A stretch of DNA of 9,200 nucleotides, taken from contig VGGM01000034.1 in NCBI GenBank assembly GCA_016868515.1, forward strand, positions 1 through 9,200. The letters are read 5' to 3'. The notes under the pieces are model-generated. The model was not told the DNA's origin. It saw only the letters and a program-made list of their open reading frames with translations, and did not search any database. The stretch's first letter is position 1. Every line of letters starts with the position of its first letter. Positions 1 to 6,214 of the stretch are shown piece by piece. The position numbers were made by a program, and so were the translations under genes. The stretch is from Bacteroidota bacterium (GTDB taxonomy: Bacteria; Bacteroidota; Bacteroidia; Bacteroidales; VadinHA17).

Positions 1-172
1 GTAATATCTCCTCACCGGCCTGTTTTAATAAGACCCGTGATATCTCCGTGCCGAATGGAACCGCAAACCTGGTATTCCTTTTGCTGAAGGAACCTTTTCT
101 GTTGACCAGCATTATTCCGCCGGCAAGTGTTAATAAAACAACAGTAACTATTAATACCGACCTGCCATTCAT
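1..172 (-). CDS. DUF4340-like membrane-anchored protein (partial, N-terminus only)
   Basis: Only the first 57 codons are present; the gene runs off the left edge of the window. I translated it from the ATG at 172, nine bases after the gldG stop, in a frame with no stop to position 1. Residues 4-23 form one hydrophobic segment (SVLIVTVVLLTLAGGIMLV) followed by basic NRKGSFSKR, so the protein is probably held in the inner membrane by its N-terminus with the rest in the periplasm. The stretch RFAVPFGTEISRVLL resembles the start of DUF4340 proteins as I remember them (FAV, then a short run, then a strand ending in hydrophobics), which are often encoded beside GldG-type ABC auxiliary genes. The family call is inference from a short stretch and from context. 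Function is not known; a role in the same transporter complex is likely. Confidence 0.6.
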   Translation of the reverse strand, partial: MNGRSVLIVTVVLLTLAGGIMLVNRKGSFSKRNTRFAVPFGTEISRVLLKQAGEEIL

Positions 173-181
173 AATCTGCAA

Positions 182-1861
182 CTAAAAAGCCATCCTCTTC
201 TTCCTTAGCCATGAGTAAAGTAATCCTGCAACGGCAAGCAGAAGAACAGGCACAATAATATTTAAGATTCTGATTACCCCCAGGTTTTTCCTGACAAATG
301 CCTTATCCAGCAGTCTTAGCCTCATTTCGCGCGACCTAAGCTCCATAAGTCCGTTATCATCTACCAGCCAGTTCAGTGAGTTAATTATAAAATCCTTGTT
401 ACCGAAAGTCTGCATGGTGTATCTGTCCTGCCCCAACGGCAACGGCACGGCCGATCCGCCCGAGACTGATACCTCATTCCTGATTATGTTACCATCGGCC
501 ACAACAATCTGCCTTGTGGGGACACTCGTTTCCATAACCTGAACCGCGTCGGTTATTCCCGGTATCAGTCTATTGCGGAACACTGACGTGAAGGTCCCCT
601 CAAGTATTACCGCAACAGGGATATTCTTCCTGGTGAATTCACTTACTCCGGGCGGACTGTTCGTTTCGTTAAGCGAGATCAGTACAGGCGGGTTTATGGT
701 TCGTGAATAGGCTGAGGAAGTGAGTATTATACTCTTCTTTACTGCGGTATCAAGACCTACCGTATCGATACTGTTCACAAATTCACCCTTAACCCTGTTG
801 ATGTTCCGTGTAACCGGGTGACCAGGTGAGGGAACAAGCAGCGGATAGTATGGCCATGGAACAGGGGTAATCTGCGACTGGTTATTTGGACCGAGAATCT
901 TCAGAGGTATTCTTAAACACTCAATATCCTGAACTATTGCAGGGTTAATGCGGGCACCGTACCTGAACAGCATATCACCCAACCCGAGTGGATTATAGAA
1001 GGCAACCGTCTCGCCATACGCAAGACTGTCAGAGTCGACATAAACCTCTTCGGCAAGCCAGAGTACCCTGCCGCCTTTCATAATGTACTGGTCGATTACG
1101 AACTTGTCGGCTTCGGAAAATGGTCTGTCAGGGCCTGCAACAATTATTGCGGCGAAGTTGTCAAGTATTCCGGGTCTTCCTCCTATTACTCCCCTGTCAA
1201 CAGTGAAAAAGCGGGCCATATCGATGGTGATATCGGCAACCTCAATCTCACTGTATTCACCATGTCCTTCAATAAAGGCCACCCTGTAAATAGTATCGGC
1301 AGCAAGTGTCGCAATGGTCTGAATCATCTCATATTCAAGACCTTCCATTGAATGAAGCAGGTTTTGTTCAGCAGGCAGGGAAGGATTGTTTTTAAGGAAG
1401 TTCACAGGAACCTCAATCCCGTTATAATTGACTATCATTCCCGGGAATATCATTCTGGTAGTTGTGCCTCCCTCCTCATCACCTGCCTGAACGTTTACCG
1501 GGGTAAGTCCCTTGTTTATCAGTTCCATCTGCACAGAGTTCCTCTGGCGCTGATTGCCCTCTTCTGAGGGATTGATAAAATCGTAGCCAACCTTTCTGCC
1601 GGAAATAACCCTGAACTCATACAGCATGTCCCTGACTGCACGTCGCATCTTCTTAAAGGCCACAGGCATCTCGCCATCGAGATACACCTGGATATAAACC
1701 TCATTCTCAAGGTCTGAAAGGATACTTTTGGTTTGTTGTGAAAGGGTGTATCTGCGGTCACCGGTAAGATCGAGCCTGATATTGAATCGCGAAACCAGGA
1801 ATCCGGCAGCCACCGAAATAGAGACTATAACAAAGAATCTCAGCAATGCCTTTTTCTCCAT
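182..1861 (-). CDS. gldG: GldG-family ABC transporter auxiliary protein
   Basis: A 559-residue protein of the GldG type (ABC_transp_aux family), the substrate-binding or auxiliary partner of GldF. There is one membrane helix near the N-terminus (about residues 6-25), then the family hallmark DLTGDRRYTLSQQTKSIL (31-48), a large periplasmic region containing the FIEGHGEY motif (196-203) and an IFT52-like strand pattern around AAIIVAGPDRPFSEADKFVI (237-256), and a second helix near the C-terminus (about 530-551) followed by a basic tail. I chose the ATG at 1861 (MEKKALLRFF) rather than the in-frame ATG at 1912: the latter lies deep in gldF, and only the shorter form gives a normal membrane anchor. 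The start is one base after the gldF stop. In flavobacteria GldA/F/G is required for gliding, but relatives occur in many non-gliding Bacteroidota, so motility cannot be inferred from this gene alone. Confidence 0.9.
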   Translation of the reverse strand: MEKKALLRFFVIVSISVAAGFLVSRFNIRLDLTGDRRYTLSQQTKSILSDLENEVYIQVYLDGEMPVAFKKMRRAVRDMLYEFRVISGRKVGYDFINPSEEGNQRQRNSVQMELINKGLTPVNVQAGDEEGGTTTRMIFPGMIVNYNGIEVPVNFLKNNPSLPAEQNLLHSMEGLEYEMIQTIATLAADTIYRVAFIEGHGEYSEIEVADITIDMARFFTVDRGVIGGRPGILDNFAAIIVAGPDRPFSEADKFVIDQYIMKGGRVLWLAEEVYVDSDSLAYGETVAFYNPLGLGDMLFRYGARINPAIVQDIECLRIPLKILGPNNQSQITPVPWPYYPLLVPSPGHPVTRNINRVKGEFVNSIDTVGLDTAVKKSIILTSSAYSRTINPPVLISLNETNSPPGVSEFTRKNIPVAVILEGTFTSVFRNRLIPGITDAVQVMETSVPTRQIVVADGNIIRNEVSVSGGSAVPLPLGQDRYTMQTFGNKDFIINSLNWLVDDNGLMELRSREMRLRLLDKAFVRKNLGVIRILNIIVPVLLLAVAGLLYSWLRKKRMAF

Positions 1862-1862
1862 A

Positions 1863-2603
1863 CTAACTCTTCCTCCATTTACGTGAGTTAAGAACAAGCC
1901 TGGTAGCCTCATTGAAGATTACCACCACCACAACAAAGTATGCTATATCGCCAATATCAATAACTCCCCTGCTGAGCGAACGGTAATGTTCATTAATGCC
2001 CAGACCGGTAATGAACTCGTCTGCTTTTTTTAGGCCGGGCAGGTAAGCCAAATAGTCAAACCCTGTAAACATAATGAAGCAGATTATTACGGCTGTGATG
2101 AATGAAACAACCTGGTTTTCGGTGACGGATGAAGCAAAAAGACCGATGGCGGCATATACGGCGGCGAGGAAAAACAATCCGGTCATCGAACCCCAGGTTC
2201 CGCCAACATCAAGATTCCCCTTCGGGTCGCCTGAGTACCACACAGTGAGGTAGGAAACGGCCAGCGGCAGTAAAGCCAGAAGGACCAGGGTAACCGATGC
2301 GAGGTACTTTCCGGCAACAATGCGCAATTCGGTAATGGGCCTCGAGTAAAGCAGTTCGATGGTACCAAGGCGTTTCTCTTCCGATATCATTCTCATTGTT
2401 ACTGCCGGAACCAGGAACAGGAACACCCATGGAGATATGAGGAAGACCGTTTCGAGGCTTGCATAACCGCTTTCGGGTATGTTAAGCTCGCCCGGAAAGA
2501 CCCACATGAACAGGGCATTTACAACCAGGAAAACCGATATGACTATGTATCCGGTCAGGCTGCCGAAAAAGCCACCAAGTTCCTTTTTGTATATCGCAAA
2601 CAT
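1863..2603 (-). CDS. gldF: GldF-family ABC transporter permease
   Basis: A 246-residue ABC-2 type permease, full length for GldF. About six membrane helices are visible, near residues 18-36, 56-72, 102-122, 141-158, 165-183 and 217-236. The conserved cytoplasmic ABC-2 segment SEEKRLGTIELLYSRPIT (74-91) follows helix 2, and GNLDVGGTWGS (129-139) and LSRGVIDIGDIAYF (210-223) match GldF-specific stretches as I know them. It starts at the edge of a short intergenic gap with its own promoter-like element and ends one base before gldG. The natural partner ATPase (GldA) is not encoded in this window, so it must be elsewhere or the pair shares another ATPase. The substrate is unknown even for the studied flavobacterial members. 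Confidence 0.92.
   Translation of the reverse strand: MFAIYKKELGGFFGSLTGYIVISVFLVVNALFMWVFPGELNIPESGYASLETVFLISPWVFLFLVPAVTMRMISEEKRLGTIELLYSRPITELRIVAGKYLASVTLVLLALLPLAVSYLTVWYSGDPKGNLDVGGTWGSMTGLFFLAAVYAAIGLFASSVTENQVVSFITAVIICFIMFTGFDYLAYLPGLKKADEFITGLGINEHYRSLSRGVIDIGDIAYFVVVVVIFNEATRLVLNSRKWRKS
1871..1876 (-). promoter_or_regulatory. Shine-Dalgarno-like sequence for gldG
   Basis: On the minus strand GGAGGA lies nine bases before the gldG ATG. It is inside the last codons of gldF (TGG AGG AAG AGT TAG). A strong Shine-Dalgarno match is uncommon in Bacteroidota; the other starts here lack one. It fits translation of gldG being coupled to gldF, and supports the start at 1861. The match could also be a by-product of the gldF coding sequence. 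Confidence 0.45.
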
Positions 2604-2620
2604 ATAAATCTATAGTGTCG

Positions 2621-2628
2621 CAAATATA
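2621..2628 (-). promoter_or_regulatory. Bacteroidota-type -7 promoter element of gldF
   Basis: Minus-strand TATATTTG followed by C matches the Bacteroidota sigma consensus TAnnTTTG. It lies 17 bases before the gldF ATG, which would give a leader of roughly ten bases. TTG trimers lie upstream (2641-2646), but the spacing is shorter than expected for the -33 element, so that half is not convincing. It sits in the 44-base gap between the SpoIID-family gene and gldF, suggesting gldF-gldG can be transcribed separately. Confidence 0.55.
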
Positions 2629-2647
2629 TTCAATTAAGGGCAACAAT

Positions 2648-3823
2648 TCACCTGATAACCGGCGGCTGCCTGGCATCGGCAATGTCGATAAGGCTGATAC
2701 CCCTGAAATAGAACGAAAGTATCCGTTCAAACGAATAACCCTGCCGTGCCATCTCCATTGCTCCCTCCTGGCACATTCCCACACCGTGCCCGTATCCCCG
2801 GCCATCAATTATTACTGAGTCGCCCGAAGCAATGAGACTGAAAAATGATGACCTCAGACCGAATTCTGTTCTGACCGACCTCACGGGAATCTGAATACCA
2901 TTGCCGGGCACGAAGAATGGTTTTCTGACATCCTGATTGAAAGAGATGGCCCCCGGCGAGGCCGGATCGCCTGTGAAATCGTTCTTCCTGAGGAAGTTTA
3001 TCCAGGCGCCGGTGGTTAATGAGGCCCGCCAGGTGGCGTTCCGGGAAGAGAGGCAGAAAGGATCGGCTACACTCTGCAGATGCGGCAGGCTGGTGACCCA
3101 TGCATCTGATGCCGAAGCAGTTTCACCACCGCAGTTTGAATGAAATGCCGGAAGTGCAGGAACCGAGTCGGACGTAACCATCACAATGCCCGATGTCTCC
3201 TTAACAGCACCCGTGACATCTTCGTCGCGAATAATCCCGTGATATGCCTGGCAATGTACATCGTCACATATATTGTAACCGTCAGCTGCATGTTTGGAGA
3301 GATTTTGCCAGGCGAAGGTACGTGCCAGCACCGCCTGCGCCTTGTAGAATTCCCGGTGCCGTCCAGGGCCACCCTCGGCAAGCACCACCCCGGGGAGGTA
3401 AGATTCAATATCAGTTTCATTCAACAGCAAAAAAATGCCGTTGTCATTCCTGCACACCATCGAACCCTTATACTGCCTCTCTCCTGCCACTCCCGGTACT
3501 GAAACCGAAAAAGAGTGCGATGTTTCAGCGGAACCCGCGGGTGCGAACCTCACCGAATCGGCTATGACCCCCCGCCCGGTTCCCCACTTGACGGCCACCC
3601 TTCCTTCCGACGCAAATAGTATAACAGGTTTTGTCGGTGCGATTCTGACATCCTCCATTCCGGGAATTTCCATCATATACTCACCGGTTCGTACCGCAAA
3701 AACAACAGTCTCAGGTTTCAGGGCAGCATGAAGTCGTATTCTTACAGTGCTTCCTTCCAGGTGCGCCGGCAGCGTTACGATTAATGCAGAGAAAAGGAGT
3801 ATTTGCAGTTCAATTCTTTTCAT
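2648..3823 (-). CDS. Secreted SpoIID/LytB-domain protein (probable peptidoglycan lytic transglycosylase)
   Basis: A 391-residue protein with a signal peptide (basic MKR, hydrophobic residues 6-20), so it is exported to the periplasm or beyond. The SpoIID/LytB domain covers about 135-382. Landmarks are IESYLPGVVLAE (139-150), with E150 at the place of the catalytic glutamate of SpoIID; KAQAVLARTFAW (161-172); CDDVHCQAYHG (186-196); FHSNCGGETASASDAW (228-242); and GRGYGHGVGMCQEGAMEMA (341-359). SpoIID in endospore formers cleaves glycan strands lacking stem peptides. H178, C186 and C191 resemble the zinc-site arrangement I recall from clostridial SpoIID; this is inference. The usual MP after the catalytic Glu is GG here, at unchanged spacing to KAQA. 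The start overlaps the end of lpxB by 14 bases, with no ribosome binding site seen, so translation is probably coupled. Nothing here suggests sporulation; a wall-remodelling role is more likely. Confidence 0.85.
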   Translation of the reverse strand: MKRIELQILLFSALIVTLPAHLEGSTVRIRLHAALKPETVVFAVRTGEYMMEIPGMEDVRIAPTKPVILFASEGRVAVKWGTGRGVIADSVRFAPAGSAETSHSFSVSVPGVAGERQYKGSMVCRNDNGIFLLLNETDIESYLPGVVLAEGGPGRHREFYKAQAVLARTFAWQNLSKHAADGYNICDDVHCQAYHGIIRDEDVTGAVKETSGIVMVTSDSVPALPAFHSNCGGETASASDAWVTSLPHLQSVADPFCLSSRNATWRASLTTGAWINFLRKNDFTGDPASPGAISFNQDVRKPFFVPGNGIQIPVRSVRTEFGLRSSFFSLIASGDSVIIDGRGYGHGVGMCQEGAMEMARQGYSFERILSFYFRGISLIDIADARQPPVIR

Positions 3824-4949
3824 TCATAATTGATTTTAATGAGGCTGCCATATCATTCGCCACCCTTTCAGAAGCCCCGGGACCGCCCATCATCTGCCTT
3901 ATTTCGCCGTAATGCCTGCGTATGATATCCCTTTTCCACCCTCCCCTTATGAGTGAATTAAGTTCCTTCACTATCATTCTTTCATTCAGGTCGCCCTGTA
4001 TGAGTTCCTTCACCACCTCCTTGTCCATCAAAAGATTAACCAGTGAAATAAACCTTACCTTAACAAGTAGCCGTGCAAGGTAATATGATATATGGCCCGC
4101 CCTGTAGCATACAACCTGAGGAGCCCCGATCAGAGCTGCTTCAAGGGTCGATGTGCCTGACTTAACAAGTGCTGCCTCTGAAACTGCTAGTATCTCGTAG
4201 GTCTTGTTATAGATCAGCTTCACCTCTCTGGTACCAATGATTCTGTGGTAGAGATCTTCGGGTATACCGGGAGTTGCAGCCACTACAAACTGATAATCGG
4301 GATAGTAACCTGTAATTGCCACCATCCCGGGAAGTATCCTCTTTACCTCCTGCACCCGGCTTCCGGGCAGCAGGGCTATAACAGGTTTGCCGGCCAGCCC
4401 GAGTAACCCGGTAACCGACCCTTTGTTGCACAACAGCTCCCTGTGCCTTTCAATCTCATCAACCAGAGGGTTGCCGAAATAGTGCACAGGGTATTCATGA
4501 CGGCTGAAATACTCAATCTCAAACGGCAAAATGCTGTATAGCCTCGTTACGTACTTCCTCAGCAGCGCTATTCTCGACTCCTTCCATGCCCACACCTTCG
4601 GGGCAATGTAGTAGAATACCGGAATACCCAGGCCATGCGCATATGCCGCCATCTTAAGGTTAAACCCCGGGTAGTCGATGAGAATCAGCACGTCGGGGTT
4701 TATCCGGGAAATCATTTTCCGGCATTCAGCCATACTTCTCCTTATGGCCCGGATATTCACCAGAACCTCCCAGAATCCCATGAACGCGGTAGCCCGGTAA
4801 TGGGCCAGAAGGACGGCACCCGCTTTTTCCATAAGGTCGCCACCCCTGCACCATATCTCAGCTCCGGAATCAGCCTTCCTGAGTCCCTTTATCAGGTTCG
4901 ACCCGTGCAGGTCGCCCGAAGCTTCACCGGCAATTATCAGATACCTCAT
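3810..4949 (-). CDS. lpxB: Lipid-A-disaccharide synthase
   Basis: A 379-residue GT19 glycosyltransferase, normal length for LpxB. It joins UDP-2,3-diacylglucosamine and lipid X to make the beta-1,6-linked disaccharide backbone of lipid A, at the cytoplasmic face of the inner membrane. Visible landmarks are the N-terminal AGEASGDLHG (7-16), LILIDYPGFNLK (88-99), YYIAPKVWAWKESR (113-126), ILPFEIEYF (140-148), HYFGNPLVDE (156-165), the nucleotide-binding LLPGSRVQEVKR (193-204), LVKSGTSTLEAAL (261-273) and FISLVNLL (300-307). All expected motifs are present, so it is probably active, and the cell makes a lipid A outer membrane. It starts 59 bases after the small membrane-protein gene and overlaps the following SpoIID-family gene by 14 bases. 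Confidence 0.96.
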   Translation of the reverse strand: MRYLIIAGEASGDLHGSNLIKGLRKADSGAEIWCRGGDLMEKAGAVLLAHYRATAFMGFWEVLVNIRAIRRSMAECRKMISRINPDVLILIDYPGFNLKMAAYAHGLGIPVFYYIAPKVWAWKESRIALLRKYVTRLYSILPFEIEYFSRHEYPVHYFGNPLVDEIERHRELLCNKGSVTGLLGLAGKPVIALLPGSRVQEVKRILPGMVAITGYYPDYQFVVAATPGIPEDLYHRIIGTREVKLIYNKTYEILAVSEAALVKSGTSTLEAALIGAPQVVCYRAGHISYYLARLLVKVRFISLVNLLMDKEVVKELIQGDLNERMIVKELNSLIRGGWKRDIIRRHYGEIRQMMGGPGASERVANDMAASLKSIMNEKN

Positions 4950-4972
4950 GTTTTAATATTATTGCGGAACCG

Positions 4973-4996
4973 GGGCCACCCCGAACCATGTGGCCC
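4973..4996 (-). other. Hairpin in the leader of lpxB
   Basis: A perfect 7-base inverted repeat, GGGCCAC / GTGGCCC, with a 10-base loop lies in the 59-base gap between the small membrane-protein gene and lpxB. In the minus-strand transcript no run of U follows it, so it is not a classical terminator; the T-run on that strand lies before the hairpin. It might be a processing or stability element, or chance. Confidence 0.35.
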
Positions 4997-5008
4997 TCTG
5001 CAAAAAAA

Positions 5009-5305
5009 TCAGCTGAACTTGATGATAAAAACAAGAATGGCCCATACAATTGTGGTACCAAGAATCCCCCTGGAAGCCCTGAGAATGTCAAGCCTGTTGA
5101 ACAGAAGGAAAGCAAAAACATTGGCAAAAACCGAAACACTGAGAGCATTCGTCAACGCCCCTGAAATCACAAGTCTGTCAAAAAACTCACCTGCACTCAT
5201 TCCGTCCGATTTCCAAAGGTAAAAACCCGTCATCACCACCAGCGGAATCACTACCCCCGCCAGAATGCCGGTAAATATGCGGTCATATTTTTGCCACCTG
5301 TTCAT
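5009..5305 (-). CDS. Small three-helix membrane protein of unknown function
   Basis: A 98-residue protein that I do not recognise. From MNRWQKYDRIF it has three predicted membrane helices, about residues 10-31 (IFTGILAGVVIPLVVMTGFYLW), 46-68 (LVISGALTNALSVSVFANVFAF) and 80-96 (GTTIVWAILVFIIKF), separated by a short polar loop (KSDGMSAGEFFDR) and a basic loop (NRLDILRASR). There is no cysteine and no obvious catalytic motif. I prefer the ATG at 5305, inside the last codons of surE, giving a 23-base overlap; an ATG pair at 5329-5332 would add nine or eight polar residues. The hydrophobic pattern, the fit between surE and lpxB, and the overlap support a real gene rather than chance. A role in the envelope is only a guess from lpxB and the SpoIID-family gene downstream. 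Confidence 0.75.
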   Translation of the reverse strand: MNRWQKYDRIFTGILAGVVIPLVVMTGFYLWKSDGMSAGEFFDRLVISGALTNALSVSVFANVFAFLLFNRLDILRASRGILGTTIVWAILVFIIKFS

Positions 5306-6083
5306 CTCTGAATTTCGATTTAAGTTCATCAATATAGCCGTGGGCCGTCATGTCAACCGAAACCGGCACCACAGAAACATAGCCGTTCGAAATGGCCCAC
5401 TCATCGGTGTCACCCGACTCAGGTTCATGATTATTGAAGACCCCTGTAAGCCAGTAATATGTCTTCCCCATCGGGTCTTTCCGCTTCTCAAATTCCTCCC
5501 TCCAGTTGCCCCTGGCCTGCCGGCATATCCTTAATCCCTTTATCTCCTCTTCGGGAACCGCGGGAATATTCACATTGAGGCATACCCCGCGCGGAAGCGG
5601 GTTAGCAGCAACATGACTCATCACCAGCCTGATATACTTCTTGCACGCCGAAAAATCGGCACTGGGTGAGAAACTGTTCAGCGAAAAACCCACCGAGTCA
5701 ATCCCGTACAGACACCCTTCAATGGCAGCAGCCATGGTTCCTGAATACAGAACACTTACCGATGCATTGGCACCATGGTTGATGCCCGATACCACCCAGT
5801 CGGGCTTCCGGTCAAGCAACTGATTGATTGCCAGCTTAACGCCATCGGTGGGGGTGCCACTGCAGGCATATATGGTGTGCCTCTCATTCTGCTCAAGCAT
5901 TTTCACCCTTAGGGGCGACTTAACCGTCAGCGCCTGCGACATTCCCGACATGCTTTCGGTGGTCGATATCAATACAACCCGTCCGAATTCCTCCATCACC
6001 TCAAGCAGCTTCCTGAGCCCTGCCGCATACAAACCATCATCGTTTGTAAGCAGTATGAGCCTCTCCTTTTTTTCCTTATCCAT
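5283..6083 (-). CDS. surE: 5'/3'-nucleotidase SurE
   Basis: A 266-residue SurE-family metal-dependent phosphatase that removes phosphate from nucleoside monophosphates in the cytoplasm, linked in other bacteria to stationary-phase survival. The metal site is visible: LLTNDDG (11-17, D15 and D16), S46 in ESMSGMSQALT, and N102 in VVSGINHGANAS. SGTPTDGVKLA (75-85), VLYSGTMAAAIEG (111-123) and the C-terminal DEWAISNGYVSVVPVSVDMTA (227-247) are also typical. I chose the ATG at 6083 (MDKEKKERLILLTNDDG) because the family begins a few residues before TNDDG, and because the in-frame ATG at 6158 would start upstream of the promoter-like element at 6103-6110. It is the first gene of the minus-strand unit; its stop lies inside the next gene. 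Confidence 0.95.
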   Translation of the reverse strand: MDKEKKERLILLTNDDGLYAAGLRKLLEVMEEFGRVVLISTTESMSGMSQALTVKSPLRVKMLEQNERHTIYACSGTPTDGVKLAINQLLDRKPDWVVSGINHGANASVSVLYSGTMAAAIEGCLYGIDSVGFSLNSFSPSADFSACKKYIRLVMSHVAANPLPRGVCLNVNIPAVPEEEIKGLRICRQARGNWREEFEKRKDPMGKTYYWLTGVFNNHEPESGDTDEWAISNGYVSVVPVSVDMTAHGYIDELKSKFRDEQVAKI

Positions 6084-6102
6084 AATTATGTGAGTTGGCC
6101 TA

Positions 6103-6110
6103 CAAATATA
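6103..6110 (-). promoter_or_regulatory. Bacteroidota-type -7 promoter element of surE
   Basis: Minus-strand TATATTTG followed by T fits the TAnnTTTG consensus. It ends 19 bases before the surE ATG at 6083, predicting a leader of roughly 10-15 bases. No clear TTTG -33 element is seen at the expected distance. It probably drives surE, the small membrane protein, lpxB and the SpoIID-family gene. Confidence 0.55.
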
Positions 6111-6172
6111 GGGAATTAGCCTTTCCGATACTTTATTGTCGGTGTGGTTCTCAATCATTTTTTATAATTTGT

Positions 6173-6180
6173 TACTTTTG
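6173..6180 (+). promoter_or_regulatory. Bacteroidota-type -7 promoter element of pheT
   Basis: Plus-strand TACTTTTG followed by C (6181) fits the TAnnTTTG(T/C) consensus and lies 34 bases before the pheT ATG, predicting a leader of about 25-30 bases. The upstream region is AT-rich, but I see no clear -33 TTTG. No Shine-Dalgarno sequence precedes the ATG at 6215, as usual for the phylum. No phenylalanine-rich leader peptide or attenuator is visible. Confidence 0.55.
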
Positions 6181-6214
6181 CAAATCCTTATGAATAATTA
6201 ACACCCTTTTCGTT

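Noticed and set aside
12..212. A 66-codon minus-strand open frame at the left edge starting with MAKEEED
   Set aside because: It overlaps the end of gldG and the DUF4340-like gene in a different frame; the 172-to-1 frame has a proper membrane anchor and family-like sequence, this one does not.
1862..1912. N-terminal extension of gldG by 17 residues from an ATG at 1912
   Set aside because: It would lie inside gldF, and the extension precedes a perfectly normal MEKK membrane-anchor start that has a Shine-Dalgarno-like sequence at the right distance.
2604..2647. Terminator for the SpoIID-family gene in the gap before gldF
   Set aside because: I found no GC-rich stem followed by a T-run on the minus strand; read-through into gldF remains possible.
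3140..3567. Two overlapping plus-strand open frames (about 107-120 codons) inside the SpoIID-family gene
   Set aside because: They are antisense to a gene with a full set of family motifs; their compositions look random.
4635..5222. A 195-codon open frame on the plus strand across lpxB and the gap upstream of it
   Set aside because: It lies antisense to clear lpxB coding sequence and the small membrane-protein gene, has no domain signature or hydrophobic pattern, and is proline- and histidine-rich as expected for a shadow frame.
6084..6158. N-terminal extension of surE by 25 residues from an ATG at 6158
   Set aside because: SurE proteins normally begin a few residues before TNDDG, and the extension reads through the TATATTTG promoter-like element.
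6190..6201. Three-codon open frame ATG AAT AAT TAA in the pheT leader, considered as a leader peptide
   Set aside because: It has no phenylalanine codons and no accompanying terminator/antiterminator hairpins, so attenuation by tRNA-Phe is not supported.
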